From Agreia sp. PsM10 (GTDB lineage: Bacteria > Actinomycetota > Actinomycetes > Actinomycetales > Microbacteriaceae): DNA of 64,000 nucleotides. The translations under genes were made by a program, and so were the position numbers. A model generated the notes under the pieces. That model ran no database searches. It was not told the origin of the DNA and saw nothing but the letters and a program-made list of their open reading frames with translations. Where the stretch lies: assembly GCF_030433855.1 (NCBI RefSeq), contig NZ_JARUXC010000001.1, positions 62,001 to 126,000 on the forward strand, given 5' to 3'. Below are positions 46,590-56,576 of this stretch, piece by piece. The number at the start of each line of letters is the position of its first letter. Position 1 is the stretch's first letter.

Positions 46590-47915
46590 TCAGCTCGGCT
46601 GGAGATCGGCAGTGACTGGCCGATCCGCGCTGACGAGCCTCAGGGCGACGGCGATGACCGCCGTCGTCACGGTGAGGAGCAGAAGGCTGAGACCCCATTG
46701 GATCTCCGCCGCGAACACGGCGAACGAGATCAGCGCCGCGATCTGGATGCGCAGGGGTCCGGGGGTGCGCGACCCCGGCAGGGCGGGTGTCGGAGGGCGC
46801 TCCCAGCGCGCGACGACGAGGCTGAGCGCGGCGAGGATCGCCCAGACGGCGAGGACGAACAGGGGTCTGGTCGCCCACCAGACGCCGCTGCCCGGCACGC
46901 TGTCGACCCATCCGCTGAGGAAGAGGGCGCCGCTGAGGGCCACGATGATCGGCAGGTGCCACAGGTAGATGGTCATCGCGCGGCTGCCGACGAAGAACAC
47001 CGCGATGAGCACAGGCTTGAGTGTCATCGCCACGCGGAGTGCGGGATAGAGGAGGTGCAGGATGCACACCTGGGCGACGCCGAGGAGTATCAAGGGCACG
47101 GTCGCGGGATTGAGGTTGGTCAGCATGTCGACCGGGTAGAGGTCGAGTCCGTAGGTGAGCGCCGCGAGGACTCCGTAGCTCGCTGCGGCCCCGGCCACCA
47201 GCTGCCAGCGGGCGCGACGCGCGAACCAGCCGTCGGCGTAGAAGAATCCGAGCTGCTGCACGGCGAGCCAGACGAAGACCAGGTTGATCAGACCGATCTC
47301 CTGGACGCCGCTCAGGATGCGTGCGGCGTCGACGATCGCCGACAGGCCGACCAGTACGGCGATCGTCAGCGCGGGGCGGGAGGCGTGGGCGCGATGGACG
47401 ATCGGCAGGAACGCCTGGCAGGAGATGTACGCCGCGAGGAACCAGAGCGGCATCCCCACGCCGGCCGACACGACGTCGACGAGTGCGCGATCGACGCCGG
47501 CGACGACGAGCACCCAGAGCACGACCGTGAGGAAGACGAGAAGGGGGAGCGCGGGCCTCAGCAGGCGCACCAGTCGTGTGCGCAGGAACTCGGCGGGTGA
47601 TGTGCCCCGCCGCGTCGCGCTTCGCCACGACACGGCGCCGGCGAACCCCCCGACGACGAAGAAGAGGGGCATGATCTGGCCGACCCAGGTGGCAAGGGCG
47701 AACCACTCCTTCGTCTGCAGGGGGTTGATCTGTCCGATGGTGTCACCGTCTCGATGGAGGCCGACCATCAGGGAGTGCATCATGACGACCGCGAAGACGC
47801 AGAAGACCCGGGCGAGGTCGACCACGAGGTCGCGCTTGCTGCGTGCGGCCATCTCGACGACATCGACGGATTCACCCTCGGGATTCGTGGCGGCCTGGCT
47901 GGACCTGTTCGACAT
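46590..47915 (-). CDS. Acyltransferase 3 family membrane protein
   Basis: 441 residues, about ten membrane helices. OafA-type O-acyltransferase: the N-terminal helix has RDLVVDLARVFCVFAVVMMH, with the Arg and His that are usual for the active site, and WFLAAYISCQAFLP and MTIYLWHLP appear later. It would acetylate or acylate a cell-envelope glycan or lipid; substrate unknown. ATG 47913-47915 has AAGGG 7 nt upstream. An open extension to 48014 would overlap the divergent gene. It ends 40 nt before the iron box, in the same orientation as efeU. Confidence 0.85.
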   Translation of the reverse strand: MSNRSSQAATNPEGESVDVVEMAARSKRDLVVDLARVFCVFAVVMMHSLMVGLHRDGDTIGQINPLQTKEWFALATWVGQIMPLFFVVGGFAGAVSWRSATRRGTSPAEFLRTRLVRLLRPALPLLVFLTVVLWVLVVAGVDRALVDVVSAGVGMPLWFLAAYISCQAFLPIVHRAHASRPALTIAVLVGLSAIVDAARILSGVQEIGLINLVFVWLAVQQLGFFYADGWFARRARWQLVAGAAASYGVLAALTYGLDLYPVDMLTNLNPATVPLILLGVAQVCILHLLYPALRVAMTLKPVLIAVFFVGSRAMTIYLWHLPIIVALSGALFLSGWVDSVPGSGVWWATRPLFVLAVWAILAALSLVVARWERPPTPALPGSRTPGPLRIQIAALISFAVFAAEIQWGLSLLLLTVTTAVIAVALRLVSADRPVTADLQPS

Positions 47916-48001
47916 CGAGCACCCTTTTCCGTTCGTGTCGATCATGATAGCGAGCAGGGGGAGCGGTGAAGCTCCCAGCCGGGCGCGGATAGTCTTGACG
48001 G

Positions 48002-48412
48002 GTGATCGAAGCACAGCCTGAGCAGCACCGCGCGGCGACCAGGGAGACCCTGTCGTCGCGAATCGTGTCGTGGGTGGTCGGCCTCGGCCTCGGCGTGCTC
48101 TTCGGAGTCATGGGCACGGCAGTGAGCCAGTCCACCTGGACGGTCGCGCCCGGGTTCAGCCTCCCCGTCGGCCTCATCGTGGCCCTCCCGGCGGTCCTCC
48201 TTCTGCTGGTGGGCCTCCGTCTCGTTCTGCGCACCCGCACGACGGCCATCGTGGCGGCGTTCGGCATCGTCGTCACGATCTTCCTCCTCTCGCAGCCCAG
48301 CGCGGGCGGATCGATTCTGGTGCCTGGCAACGCTCTGGGCGTCGTCTGGACCTTCGCGCCCACGGTCATCGCTCTCCTGGTGCTCGCGTGGCCGCGGTTC
48401 GGGAAGAATTAG
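48002..48412 (+). CDS. Small membrane protein (DUF6113-like) upstream of fdxA
   Basis: 136 residues, four hydrophobic helices (about 22-42, 53-72, 80-98, 112-130). Position directly before fdxA and dapC matches a small membrane gene in other Actinobacteria, which I recall as DUF6113. Function unknown. GTG 48002 has TAGTCT (47990-47995) ending 6 nt upstream and no Shine-Dalgarno sequence, so it is likely leaderless. Confidence 0.7.
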   Translation: MIEAQPEQHRAATRETLSSRIVSWVVGLGLGVLFGVMGTAVSQSTWTVAPGFSLPVGLIVALPAVLLLLVGLRLVLRTRTTAIVAAFGIVVTIFLLSQPSAGGSILVPGNALGVVWTFAPTVIALLVLAWPRFGKN

Positions 48413-48463
48413 ACTTATCCAGTCGCACCACCTCCTGTGCGGCATGAAGGGAACGAACGCACT

Positions 48464-48793
48464 GTGACCTACGTCATCGCCCTGCCCTGTGTCGACGTCA
48501 AAGACCGGGCCTGTATCGACGAATGTCCGGTCGACTGCATCTACGAGGGTGAACGCTCGCTCTACATCCACCCCGACGAATGCGTCGACTGCGGTGCATG
48601 CGAGCCCGTCTGCCCCGTCGAGGCCATCTACTACGAAGACGACCTTCCCGAAGAGTGGGCCGACTACTACAAGGCCAACGTCGAGTTCTTCGACGACATC
48701 GGCTCCCCGGGAGGAGCGGCCAAGGTCGGCGTGATCGCCAAGGACCACCCGCTGGTCGCAGCGCTTCCCGCGCAGTCGCACGGCGAGCAGTAA
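48464..48793 (+). CDS. fdxA: Seven-iron ferredoxin
   Basis: 109 residues, starting [20 protein letters not shown]. Cluster ligands Cys9, Cys17, Cys21, Cys25 and the [12 protein letters not shown] motif (Cys40, 43, 46, 50) indicate one [3Fe-4S] and one [4Fe-4S] cluster, as in FdxA/FdxC of Actinobacteria. It transfers electrons to, e.g., P450 enzymes. GTG 48464 is chosen to match the family start. dapC begins on the next base after its stop, so the two are co-translated, as in Rv1177-Rv1178. Confidence 0.95.
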   Translation: MTYVIALPCVDVKDRACIDECPVDCIYEGERSLYIHPDECVDCGACEPVCPVEAIYYEDDLPEEWADYYKANVEFFDDIGSPGGAAKVGVIAKDHPLVAALPAQSHGEQ

Positions 48794-49894
48794 GTGGCCC
48801 TCGGAGCGCTTCCCGACTACCCCTGGGACGCCATGCGGCCGTACGCCGAGACGGCCCGGCGTCATCCCGACGGCATCGTCGACCTGTCGATCGGCTCGCC
48901 CGTCGACCCGACGCCCGAGAAGGTGCGCGAGGCGCTGGCCTCGGCGACCGACGGGCACTCCTACCCTCAGACGGCGGGCACGCCCGAACTGCGCGCGGTC
49001 GTGTCGCGGTGGTTCGCCCGCCGCCGCAACGTGCCGGGCCTCTCCGATGACGAGGTGCTGCCCACCATCGGATCGAAGGAGCTCGTGGCCTGGCTCCCTC
49101 TGATGCTCGGCCTCGGCGAGGGCGACGTGGTGGTGCATCCTCGGGCCGCCTATCCGACCTATGCGGTGGGGGCGACGATCGCGGGCGCTCGAGCCGTCGC
49201 ATCCGATGACCCGGCCGACTGGCCCGCCGAGACGCGACTCGTGTGGCTGAATTCGCCGGGCAACCCCGACGGCGCCGTGCTGGATGTCGACGGCCTGGCA
49301 AGGGCGGTCGCGCGGGCGCGCGAACTGGGCGCGGTCGTCGCGAGCGACGAGTGCTACGCCGAGCTGGGCTGGGACGGGCCCTGGCAGAACGATCCGGTAC
49401 CGAGCGTACTCGACCCCCGCGTGACCTCGGGCGATCGCAGCGGGCTGCTCGCGGTGTACTCGCTCAGCAAGCAGTCGAACCTGGCCGGCTACCGCGCAGC
49501 GTTCGTGGCCGGAGACTCGCGCCTGATCGAGCGTCTGCTCACCGTGCGCAAGCACGCGGGCATGATGCCTCCCGCTCCCGTGCAGGCTGCGATGATCGCC
49601 GCCCTGTCCGACGACGAGCATGTCTCGGCGCAGAAGGAGCTCTACCGGGCGCGTCGCGCCATCCTGCGGCCGGCGCTGGTCGACTTCGGCATGCGCATCG
49701 ACCGCAGCGAGGCCGGCCTCTACCTCTGGGGCACGAAGGGCGTCGACGCCTGGCAGACCATCGGCGAGCTGGCCGAACTCGGCATCCTGGCCGGGCCGGG
49801 CCCCTTCTACGGCGACCATTTCCCGCAGCACGTGAGGCTCTCGCTCACTGCGACAGACGAGAGGATCGCGGCCGCCGCCGCACGACTCGCCTGA
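48794..49894 (+). CDS. dapC: N-succinyldiaminopimelate aminotransferase
   Basis: 366 residues, fold-type I PLP aminotransferase. The Schiff-base lysine is in VYSLSKQSNLAGYR; substrate-site residues NSPGNPDG and SDECYAELGW are typical. It transaminates N-succinyl-2-amino-6-ketopimelate in the succinylase branch of lysine/diaminopimelate synthesis, between DapD and DapE, whose genes are 3 kb downstream. GTG start follows the fdxA stop with no gap. Confidence 0.88.
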   Translation: MALGALPDYPWDAMRPYAETARRHPDGIVDLSIGSPVDPTPEKVREALASATDGHSYPQTAGTPELRAVVSRWFARRRNVPGLSDDEVLPTIGSKELVAWLPLMLGLGEGDVVVHPRAAYPTYAVGATIAGARAVASDDPADWPAETRLVWLNSPGNPDGAVLDVDGLARAVARARELGAVVASDECYAELGWDGPWQNDPVPSVLDPRVTSGDRSGLLAVYSLSKQSNLAGYRAAFVAGDSRLIERLLTVRKHAGMMPPAPVQAAMIAALSDDEHVSAQKELYRARRAILRPALVDFGMRIDRSEAGLYLWGTKGVDAWQTIGELAELGILAGPGPFYGDHFPQHVRLSLTATDERIAAAAARLA

Positions 49895-50065
49895 GCTGCG
49901 GCCTTGTCGGCATCCTCCAACGACAACCGGCGGTTGCGTGTGGATGTCATGGTTGCCCCCATTTCGCCCTAGGCTGTAGGAGGGTCAACGCGGTCCGGGG
50001 TCACACATCCTGCGTCTAGCGTCCCGCCACTTACCATCAGGCAGGAACACTCGTCAGGAGGCGCC

Positions 50066-51394
50066 GTGACCGACGTCGGGCAGAACACTTCAGCATCAAA
50101 CCCCGAAGCAGCAGAACCCCGCAAGGCGACGCTCTCCTTTCCCGGAGGCTCCGCCGATTTCCCCATTCTCGACAGCGTCGACGGAGCATCCTCCATCGAC
50201 CTCTCGACGTTCACCAAGCAGACGGGCATGACGACCCTCGACTACGGGTTCGTCAACACGGCCGCGACGAAGTCGAACATCACTTACATCGACGGCGATC
50301 AGGGAATCCTGCGCTACCGCGGGTACCCGATCGAGCAGGTGGCCAAGGGCCTCAGCTTTCTCGAGGTCGCCTGGCTGCTCATCTACGGCGAGATTCCGAC
50401 CGAGAGCGAACTCGACGACTTCGACCGGCGCATCCGCCGCCACACGCTGCTGCACGAAGACCTGAAGCGGTTCTTCGACGGGCTGCCCCACCAGGCCCAC
50501 CCGATGTCCGTGCTCTCGAGCGGCGTGTCGGCTCTGTCGACGTACTACCAGGACTCCCTCGACCCGACGAACCCCGAGCACGTCGAGATCTCGACCATGC
50601 GCCTCCTCGCGAAGATGCCCGTCATGGCCGCCTACGCGCACAAGAAGAGCGTCGGCCAGGCCTTCCTCTACCCCGACAATAGCCTGAGCTTCGTCGACAA
50701 CTTCCTGCGACTCAACTTCGGCACCATGGCCGAGCCGTACGAGGTGAACCCCGTGGTCTCGAGCGCTCTCGAGCGCCTCCTCATCCTCCACGCCGACCAC
50801 GAGCAGAACGCGTCGACGTCGACCGTGCGTCTCGTCGGTTCGACGCAGGCCAACATGTTCGCGTCGATCTCGGCCGGCATCAACGCCCTCTTCGGCCCCC
50901 TTCACGGCGGCGCGAACGAGGCCGTGCTGAGCATGCTCGGAGACATCCAGGCCTCGGGCGAAGGCGTCGCCAAGTACGTGGAGCGTGTCAAGAACAAAGA
51001 GGCCGGCGTGAAGCTCATGGGCTTCGGGCACCGTGTCTACAAGAACTACGACCCGCGCGCCAAGCTCGTGAAGGAGAGCGCCGACGAGGTGCTCGAAGCG
51101 CTCGGAGTGCACGACGATCTGCTCGAGATCGCGAAGGAACTCGAACAGATCGCCTTGGCCGACGACTACTTCAAAGAGCGTCGCCTCTACCCGAACGTCG
51201 ACTTCTACACCGGCGTCATCTACAAGGCGATGGGGTTCCCGACGCGCATGTTCACCGTGCTGTTCGCCATCGGCCGACTGCCCGGATGGATCGCCCACTG
51301 GCGCGAGATGACCTCCGACCCGCAGACCAAGATCGGCCGCCCGCAGCAGCTCTACTTAGGCCACGCAGCGCGAGACCTGCCCGGCGCTCAGTAG
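50066..51394 (+). CDS. gltA: Citrate synthase
   Basis: 442 residues, hexameric type II-like citrate synthase. Catalytic triad residues are in [12 protein letters not shown] (His), [14 protein letters not shown] (His) and PNVDFYTGV (Asp). GTG 50066 has AGGAGG 4 nt upstream in a 171-nt leader that should hold the promoter. Its end overlaps deoC by 7 nt. It catalyses the first step of the TCA cycle. Confidence 0.95.
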   Translation: MTDVGQNTSASNPEAAEPRKATLSFPGGSADFPILDSVDGASSIDLSTFTKQTGMTTLDYGFVNTAATKSNITYIDGDQGILRYRGYPIEQVAKGLSFLEVAWLLIYGEIPTESELDDFDRRIRRHTLLHEDLKRFFDGLPHQAHPMSVLSSGVSALSTYYQDSLDPTNPEHVEISTMRLLAKMPVMAAYAHKKSVGQAFLYPDNSLSFVDNFLRLNFGTMAEPYEVNPVVSSALERLLILHADHEQNASTSTVRLVGSTQANMFASISAGINALFGPLHGGANEAVLSMLGDIQASGEGVAKYVERVKNKEAGVKLMGFGHRVYKNYDPRAKLVKESADEVLEALGVHDDLLEIAKELEQIALADDYFKERRLYPNVDFYTGVIYKAMGFPTRMFTVLFAIGRLPGWIAHWREMTSDPQTKIGRPQQLYLGHAARDLPGAQ

Positions 51395-52089
51395 CCGCCG
51401 TCGCCCGTGGCGGGTGCGCCGGAGAGAACCTGCCTGGAGCTCGAGACTCCGAGGCGCGTCGCCCCGGCGTCGATCATCGCGAGCGCGTCGTCGTAGCTGC
51501 GGATGCCGCCGGATGCCTTGACGCCCAGTCGTGCTCCCACGGTCTCGGCCATCAGACGCACGGCGTGCACGGTGGCGCCGCCGGTCGGGTGGAAACCGGT
51601 GGAGGTCTTGACGAAGTCCGCGCCGGCGGCCTCGGCGGCCCGGCAGACGGCCACGATCTCCTCGTCGCTGAGCGCGGCCGACTCGATGATGACCTTCAGC
51701 ACCCGGGGTGCGGGAATCTCGGCTCGCACGGCCGCGATATCGGCCTGCACGCGGTCGAAGGCGCCGGCCTTGGCAGCGCCCACGTCGATGACCATGTCGA
51801 CCTCGTCGGCTCCCTGGCTCACCGACAGGCGAGCCTCGGCGGCCTTGATCTCCGAGTGGTGCTTGCCCGAGGGAAAACCGCAGACGACGGCGATCTTCAG
51901 CGACGAGCCGGAAGGCAGTTCCAGGGGGAGCATCGACGGTGAGACGCAGACGGAGTACGCGCCCAGGTCGTCGGCCTCGGTGACGAGTGCCGCGACGTCG
52001 GCGTCGGTCGCCTCCGGCTTGAGGAGCGTGTGGTCGAAGTAGTTCGCCAGCTCGGCGGTGCTGATCGGCTGGGGGTCGAGAGAGGTCAC
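51388..52089 (-). CDS. deoC: Deoxyribose-phosphate aldolase
   Basis: 233 residues, TIM barrel class I aldolase that cleaves 2-deoxyribose-5-phosphate to glyceraldehyde-3-phosphate and acetaldehyde. The Schiff-base lysine is in [11 protein letters not shown], the proton-relay lysine in GVKASGGIR, and VDMVIDVGA holds the Asp. GTG 52087-52089 with AAGGAC upstream. 42 nt after dapD on the same strand; convergent and 7-nt overlapping with gltA. Confidence 0.94.
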   Translation of the reverse strand: MTSLDPQPISTAELANYFDHTLLKPEATDADVAALVTEADDLGAYSVCVSPSMLPLELPSGSSLKIAVVCGFPSGKHHSEIKAAEARLSVSQGADEVDMVIDVGAAKAGAFDRVQADIAAVRAEIPAPRVLKVIIESAALSDEEIVAVCRAAEAAGADFVKTSTGFHPTGGATVHAVRLMAETVGARLGVKASGGIRSYDDALAMIDAGATRLGVSSSRQVLSGAPATGDGGY

Positions 52090-52131
52090 GATGAGTCCTT
52101 AGTGAATCGAAATCGAAGGGGAGTGCTGGGT

Positions 52132-53112
52132 TCAGGCGTGCAGCATGGCGTTGAGCTGGATGCCGGCCCCGGTGCGAGGCAGCACCTCGACGGCGCCGGT
52201 GAGCGAGTTGCGGCGGAAGAGCAGATTCGGAACGCCGGAGAGCTCCACGGCCTTCACCGTGCGGCGACCTCCGTCGGCGGTGGGCGCCGAATCGATGAGC
52301 ACGACTTTGGTGCCGGCGGTCACGTACAGGCCCGCCTCGACCACCGAATCGTCGCCGATCGAGATGCCGATTCCGGAGTTCGCTCCGAGCAGGGCACGCT
52401 CGCCGATCGACACCCGCTGGGTTCCACCGCCGGATAGCGTGCCCATGATCGAGGCTCCTCCGCCGATGTCGGACCCGTCACCGACCACGACGCCCTGCGA
52501 GACCCGGCCCTCGACCATGGAGGTTCCGATGGTGCCCGCGTTGAAGTTCACGAACCCCTCGTGCATGACGGTCGTTCCCGGGGCGAGGTGGGCGCCGAGG
52601 CGAACGCGCGAGGCATCGGCGATGCGCACTCCCGCCGGGCTCACGTAGTCGAGCAGCCGCGGGAACTTGTCTATGCCGGTGCTCGCGATTCCGTGTCGCT
52701 GGAGAGACGGGCGCAGCCGGTCGAAGTCGTCGGGGTGCACGGGGCCGGCATTCGTCCAGACAACGATCGGCAGGTGGCCGAAGATCCCGTCGAGGTTGAT
52801 GGTGTTCGGGCGCACCAGAAGGTGGGAGAGCAGATGGAGCCGCAGGTAGGCATCCGGTGTCGACGCGGGCGGCTCACGCAGGTCGATCTCGAGAGTCACG
52901 ATGTCGACCGTCACGTTGCGTCGGGCGTCGGGCAGGGCGTGGGCCTCGAGCTCGGCAGGGGCGAGGTGCGGGTCGCGACCCTCGGGCAGCCGCCCCAACG
53001 CGGGGCTCGGGAACCAGGTGTCGAGAACGACTCCCGCGCCGGAGGTGGTGGCGAGACCGGATGCCCAGGCGAAATCGGGCGTGGCGGGGCTGATGGAATG
53101 CTCGGAACTCAT
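52132..53112 (-). CDS. dapD: Tetrahydrodipicolinate N-succinyltransferase
   Basis: 326 residues, actinobacterial-type DapD. It succinylates tetrahydrodipicolinate in lysine/diaminopimelate synthesis. N-terminal domain to about 160, then a left-handed beta-helix with hexapeptide repeats ([20 protein letters not shown], then [20 protein letters not shown]). Acetyl/succinyl-CoA-site residues SGGGTQ and GANSGIGI are present. ATG 53110-53112 has TAGGCT (53119-53124, minus strand) ending 6 nt upstream, so it is likely leaderless. Divergent from dapE. Confidence 0.93.
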   Translation of the reverse strand: MSSEHSISPATPDFAWASGLATTSGAGVVLDTWFPSPALGRLPEGRDPHLAPAELEAHALPDARRNVTVDIVTLEIDLREPPASTPDAYLRLHLLSHLLVRPNTINLDGIFGHLPIVVWTNAGPVHPDDFDRLRPSLQRHGIASTGIDKFPRLLDYVSPAGVRIADASRVRLGAHLAPGTTVMHEGFVNFNAGTIGTSMVEGRVSQGVVVGDGSDIGGGASIMGTLSGGGTQRVSIGERALLGANSGIGISIGDDSVVEAGLYVTAGTKVVLIDSAPTADGGRRTVKAVELSGVPNLLFRRNSLTGAVEVLPRTGAGIQLNAMLHA

Positions 53113-53178
53113 GCACCGAGCCTACCGACTCGGCCGCCTGGCCCACCCTCGACGGTGTCGGCATCTAGGCTTGGACGC
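53113..53178. promoter_or_regulatory. Divergent dapD/dapE leaderless promoters
   Basis: The 66-nt gap holds TAGGCT on each strand: 53119-53124 (minus), 6 nt before dapD, and 53166-53171 (plus), 7 nt before dapE. Neither gene has a Shine-Dalgarno sequence. The same hexamer on both strands suggests matched expression of the two lysine-pathway genes. Confidence 0.65.
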
Positions 53179-54315
53179 ATGACGGATTCCGCTCCCGCCC
53201 CGCTCGTGTCTCTCGATCTCGGCGCCAGCTCGATCGAGTTGACGAGACAGCTCTGCGACATGAGGTCGGTCTCCGGAGACGAGACGGCCATCGCCGACGC
53301 CATCGTCGCGAGCCTGAGCGGATCGGACCACCTCGAGATCCATCGAGACGGAGACACCGTCGTCGCCCGTACGACGCTCGGTCGGTCATCGCGGGTCGTC
53401 ATCGCCGGTCACATCGACACCGTTCCCATCAACGACAACGTTCCGACCCGTTATGAGACCCTCGAGCCGGGATCGCCGGCCGGTGCCCCCGGCGACTACC
53501 TCTGGGGTCGCGGCACGGTCGACATGAAGGGCGGAGTCGCCGTGCAGCTCAAGCTCGCAGCCGAGCTCACCGAGCCCGCCGTCGACATCACGTGGATGTG
53601 GTACGACAACGAAGAGGTGTCGAGCGAGCTGAACGGCCTCGGCAGGCTCGCGAGGAACGCGCCTGAGCTGTTCGAGGGAGACTTCGCGATCCTCGGCGAA
53701 CCGACGAACTCCCTGATCGAGGGCGGCTGCAACGGAACGCTGAGGGCGGAGATCCGCACGAGGGGCCTGCGGGCGCACTCGGCGCGCAGCTGGGTCGGCG
53801 AGAACGCCATCCACGCGCTCGCACCCGTTCTCGCGACGCTGGCGGCCTACGAGCCGCGCCAGATCGAGGTCGAGGGACTCGTCTATCGCGAGGGTCTGAA
53901 CGCCGTGGGCATCTCCGGGGGCGTCGCGGGCAACGTGATTCCGGATGCGGCGGTCGTGGAGGTCAACTACAGATTCGCGCCATCACGCTCCGGCGACGAG
54001 GCCGAGGCCCATATCAGGCAGGTCTTCGCGGGCTTCGACGTGACGATCGTCGACGTCGCGGAGGGTGCGCGTCCCGGACTCGACGCCCCCGTCGCGCGCC
54101 AGTTCATCGAGGCCGTCGGCGGCGACCCGCTGCCCAAGTACGGATGGACCGATGTGGCCCGCTTCTCGGCTCTCGGCGTTCCCGCCGTCAACTACGGCCC
54201 GGGGGACCCCCTGAAGGCGCACGCCGACGACGAGCGCGTGCTGCTCAGCCAGATCACCGACTGCGAGAACGGTCTGCGGCGCTGGCTCACCGGAACAGCG
54301 TCCTCCGCCGAATGA
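53179..54315 (+). CDS. dapE: Succinyl-diaminopimelate desuccinylase
   Basis: 378 residues, M20 zinc metallohydrolase. Metal ligands: AGHIDTVPIN (His, Asp), WGRGTVDMKGG (Asp) and the Glu pair in DNEEVSSELNG; EPTN follows. It releases LL-diaminopimelate from its succinyl derivative. ATG 53179 is leaderless, with TAGGCT ending 7 nt upstream; a long upstream open frame (to 52561) is antisense to dapD. Its stop overlaps the next gene by 4 nt (ATGA). Confidence 0.94.
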   Translation: MTDSAPAPLVSLDLGASSIELTRQLCDMRSVSGDETAIADAIVASLSGSDHLEIHRDGDTVVARTTLGRSSRVVIAGHIDTVPINDNVPTRYETLEPGSPAGAPGDYLWGRGTVDMKGGVAVQLKLAAELTEPAVDITWMWYDNEEVSSELNGLGRLARNAPELFEGDFAILGEPTNSLIEGGCNGTLRAEIRTRGLRAHSARSWVGENAIHALAPVLATLAAYEPRQIEVEGLVYREGLNAVGISGGVAGNVIPDAAVVEVNYRFAPSRSGDEAEAHIRQVFAGFDVTIVDVAEGARPGLDAPVARQFIEAVGGDPLPKYGWTDVARFSALGVPAVNYGPGDPLKAHADDERVLLSQITDCENGLRRWLTGTASSAE

Positions 54316-55523
54316 TCACCCGCAGGCGTGCGGCGCTCGTGCGCTACCGGGTTCTTCCCTGGTGGGCGCGGGTCTCGCTGATCTACATCGCGGCACGCAT
54401 CGTCAGCACCGTCATCATCCTGGCGATCGCCGCCGGGCAGGGCGCCAATCCCTGGACGGGCGCGCATCCGGGGTATTTCGATTTCGCGACCATCTGGGAC
54501 GGCCACTGGTATTTCATCGTCGCCGTGACGGGATACCCCGACCAGCTGCCGATGACGGCCGACGGGCACGTCGGTGAGAACGCGTGGGCCTTCATGCCGG
54601 TGTACCCGTTCCTGGTGCGGGGCCTCATGATCGTCACGACGCTCTCCTGGCCCGTGGTGTCGGTCGCGGTCTCGGCGATCGCAGGACTCGGTGCGGCCCT
54701 CGTGTTCTACAAGTTGATGGTGCGTGTGCTTGCAGACGCGCAGACCGCGATGTTCTCGGTCGTGCTGTTCTGCGTCGCTCCCGTGTCGGCGCTCTTCCAG
54801 CTGTCGTATGCCGAGTCGCTCCACACATTCCTGCTCGTCGTAGGGCTCTACCTCGTCGTTCGGCGACAGTACGGCTGGCTGATCCCGGTCATCGCCGTCA
54901 TGGCGTTCACGCGGCCGTCGGGTCTCGCGTTCGCCCTCTTCCTCGGTCTCCACGTGATCGTGCGATTCGTCACGCGCGACCGCGAGCCGTTCCCGTGGCG
55001 CGAGAGGATCGCGGTGAGCCTGATCGCCGTCTTCAGCGCGGTCATGGGCCTGGCCTGGCCGGCGATCGCGGCCCTGGTCACGGGAGACCCCACGGCCTAC
55101 ACGGACACCGAACTGGCCTGGCGATCGGCCTACATCGGCTACCAGCATCTGGTTCCTTTCGCGCCCTGGTTCCAATCGGCGAACTGGTGGCTCAACTCGC
55201 AGTCCGGTTTCCCGGTCGGGGGACTGGTCGTGGTGCTCCTGACCGCCGCGTTCGCGCTGAGCCTCCTGATCGCCCCGGTGAGACGACTCGGCGCAGATCT
55301 GCGCATCTGGGTGCTGAGCTATGGCGTGTACCTGCTCGCGGTCTTCTTCCCGCAGTCGAGCACCTTCCGCCTGCTGATGCCGATGTCTCCGCTTCTCGGA
55401 GCGGTCGCGCAGCCGAAATCCGTGGTCTACCGGGTGGCGATGGTCGGCGTCTTCATCGCCGCGCAGACAGGGTGGCTGCTGCTCTGCTGGGGTGTCGACG
55501 GGGCGGACTGGACACCCCCGTAA
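54312..55523 (+). CDS. GT-C family membrane glycosyltransferase (PIG-V-like)
   Basis: 403 residues, about ten or more membrane helices. The first loop has FATIWDGHWYFIVAVTGYP, which matches the catalytic WDxxWY region of PIG-V/GPI-mannosyltransferase-like GT-C enzymes. AFTRPSGLAF is another conserved segment. It would transfer a sugar from a polyprenyl phosphate donor to a cell-envelope acceptor. It overlaps dapE by 4 nt and is co-translated with it. Confidence 0.8.
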   Translation: MITRRRAALVRYRVLPWWARVSLIYIAARIVSTVIILAIAAGQGANPWTGAHPGYFDFATIWDGHWYFIVAVTGYPDQLPMTADGHVGENAWAFMPVYPFLVRGLMIVTTLSWPVVSVAVSAIAGLGAALVFYKLMVRVLADAQTAMFSVVLFCVAPVSALFQLSYAESLHTFLLVVGLYLVVRRQYGWLIPVIAVMAFTRPSGLAFALFLGLHVIVRFVTRDREPFPWRERIAVSLIAVFSAVMGLAWPAIAALVTGDPTAYTDTELAWRSAYIGYQHLVPFAPWFQSANWWLNSQSGFPVGGLVVVLLTAAFALSLLIAPVRRLGADLRIWVLSYGVYLLAVFFPQSSTFRLLMPMSPLLGAVAQPKSVVYRVAMVGVFIAAQTGWLLLCWGVDGADWTPP

Positions 55524-55601
55524 GGGAGCAGCACCGGCACGGGTGCGGCGGAAGCGTCGCGAAATAGCGGATAATAGAAGTTCACGACGAAAGGGAGCCG
55601 C

Positions 55602-55775
55602 ATGGCCGCCATGAAGCCCAGGACCGGAGACGGACCAATGGAGGCTGTCAAAGAAGGACGCCTCATTATCGTGCGAGTGCCACTCGAAGGAGGGGGTCGC
55701 CTCGTGGTTTCGGTGAATGATGCCGAGGCGAAGGAGTTGCACGATGCTCTCGCGGGAGTAGTAACCCCCGCCTGA
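55602..55775 (+). CDS. DUF3117 family small protein
   Basis: 57 residues: MAAMKPRTGDGPMEAVKEGR then LIIVRVPLEGGGRLVVSVND and a short acidic tail. This is the strongly conserved actinobacterial DUF3117 family (Rv1211-like); function unknown. AAAGGGAG lies 7 nt before the ATG. Too short to be found by length-limited scans, but the sequence match to the family is very clear. Confidence 0.9.
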   Translation: MAAMKPRTGDGPMEAVKEGRLIIVRVPLEGGGRLVVSVNDAEAKELHDALAGVVTPA

Positions 55776-55832
55776 TCCTGGCCGCGTCGAACCAGGCGCA
55801 CCACGAATCGAAGCTCGGCGGCTGGTCCGACG

Positions 55833-55859
55833 GGAGAACGGGTTCACAACCCGCTCTCC
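55833..55859. terminator. Hairpin between convergent DUF3117 and O-methyltransferase genes
   Basis: GGAGA-A-CGGGTT (55833-55844) pairs with AACCCG-C-TCTCC (55848-55859) with one internal mismatch and a 3-nt loop. It lies between two convergent genes. Confidence 0.55.
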
Positions 55860-55866
55860 TCGAAGG

Positions 55867-56499
55867 TCAGTCGCCGACTTTTGTTATCTGGAGAAGACCG
55901 TCTCCCGCAGGAGACAGCGCGACGAGAACAGCGTTCGACTTCGAGAGCTCGGTGATGAGCGTGCGGAAGTCGGTGGCGGTGTCATCGCGCTGGGCCGGGT
56001 CGGCGACGCGGTCTCGCCACAGGGCGTGGGGCACGGCGACGGTTCCGCCCTTGCGCACGAGTCGAAGCCCATGCTCGACGTACTCGATGACCGACTCCGT
56101 GTCGGCGTCGATGAGGACCAGGTCGTAGGAGTTCTCGTTCATGCGCGGCAGCACGTCGACCGCTCGTCCGGCGATGAGACGGAACCTGTTCGAGGGGATG
56201 CCCTCCGCGAGGAAGGCGGCGCGCGCGGCCTGCTGGTACTCGACCTCGGTGTCGATCGACGTGATGGACGCCTCGGGCGCACCCCGCAGCATCCACAGCC
56301 CCGACACGCCCGCACCCGTGCCGACCTCGATGATCGACATGGCGCCGGATGCCGCGGCGAGCACGCCGAGTTGCGCCCCGACGGCGGGCGACACCGGATC
56401 GATGCCCAGTTCGAGCGAGTGCGCGCGGGCCTGCGCAAGCCCAGCCGGCTCCAGGACGACGTCCTCGGAGTACTTCCAGTTCATTTCTTTACCTGACAC
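55867..56499 (-). CDS. SAM-dependent O-methyltransferase
   Basis: 210 residues, class I methyltransferase of the catechol-OMT type. SAM motif I IIEVGTGAGVSGLWML, motif II Asp in SITSIDTEVEYQ, and YDLVLIDADTESV as the metal/post-I region. Substrate unknown. GTG 56497-56499 has GGAGGA 7 nt upstream. In Mycobacterium the homologue (Rv1220c) sits next to sigE-rseA-htrA-tatB; here tatB is divergent directly upstream with the sigma-factor genes absent. Confidence 0.88.
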   Translation of the reverse strand: MSGKEMNWKYSEDVVLEPAGLAQARAHSLELGIDPVSPAVGAQLGVLAAASGAMSIIEVGTGAGVSGLWMLRGAPEASITSIDTEVEYQQAARAAFLAEGIPSNRFRLIAGRAVDVLPRMNENSYDLVLIDADTESVIEYVEHGLRLVRKGGTVAVPHALWRDRVADPAQRDDTATDFRTLITELSKSNAVLVALSPAGDGLLQITKVGD

Positions 56500-56576
56500 G
56501 TCACTCTCCTCCGGGCAAGCATAGGTACTGGCGGCCCTGTCAGCCGCGAGCCACGCGGCGGAGGTAGTCTGTCAGG

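Noticed and set aside
49905-49940. CAACCG/CGGTTG inverted pair after dapC
   Set aside because: The arms are separated by a single base and cannot form a hairpin; there is no U tract.
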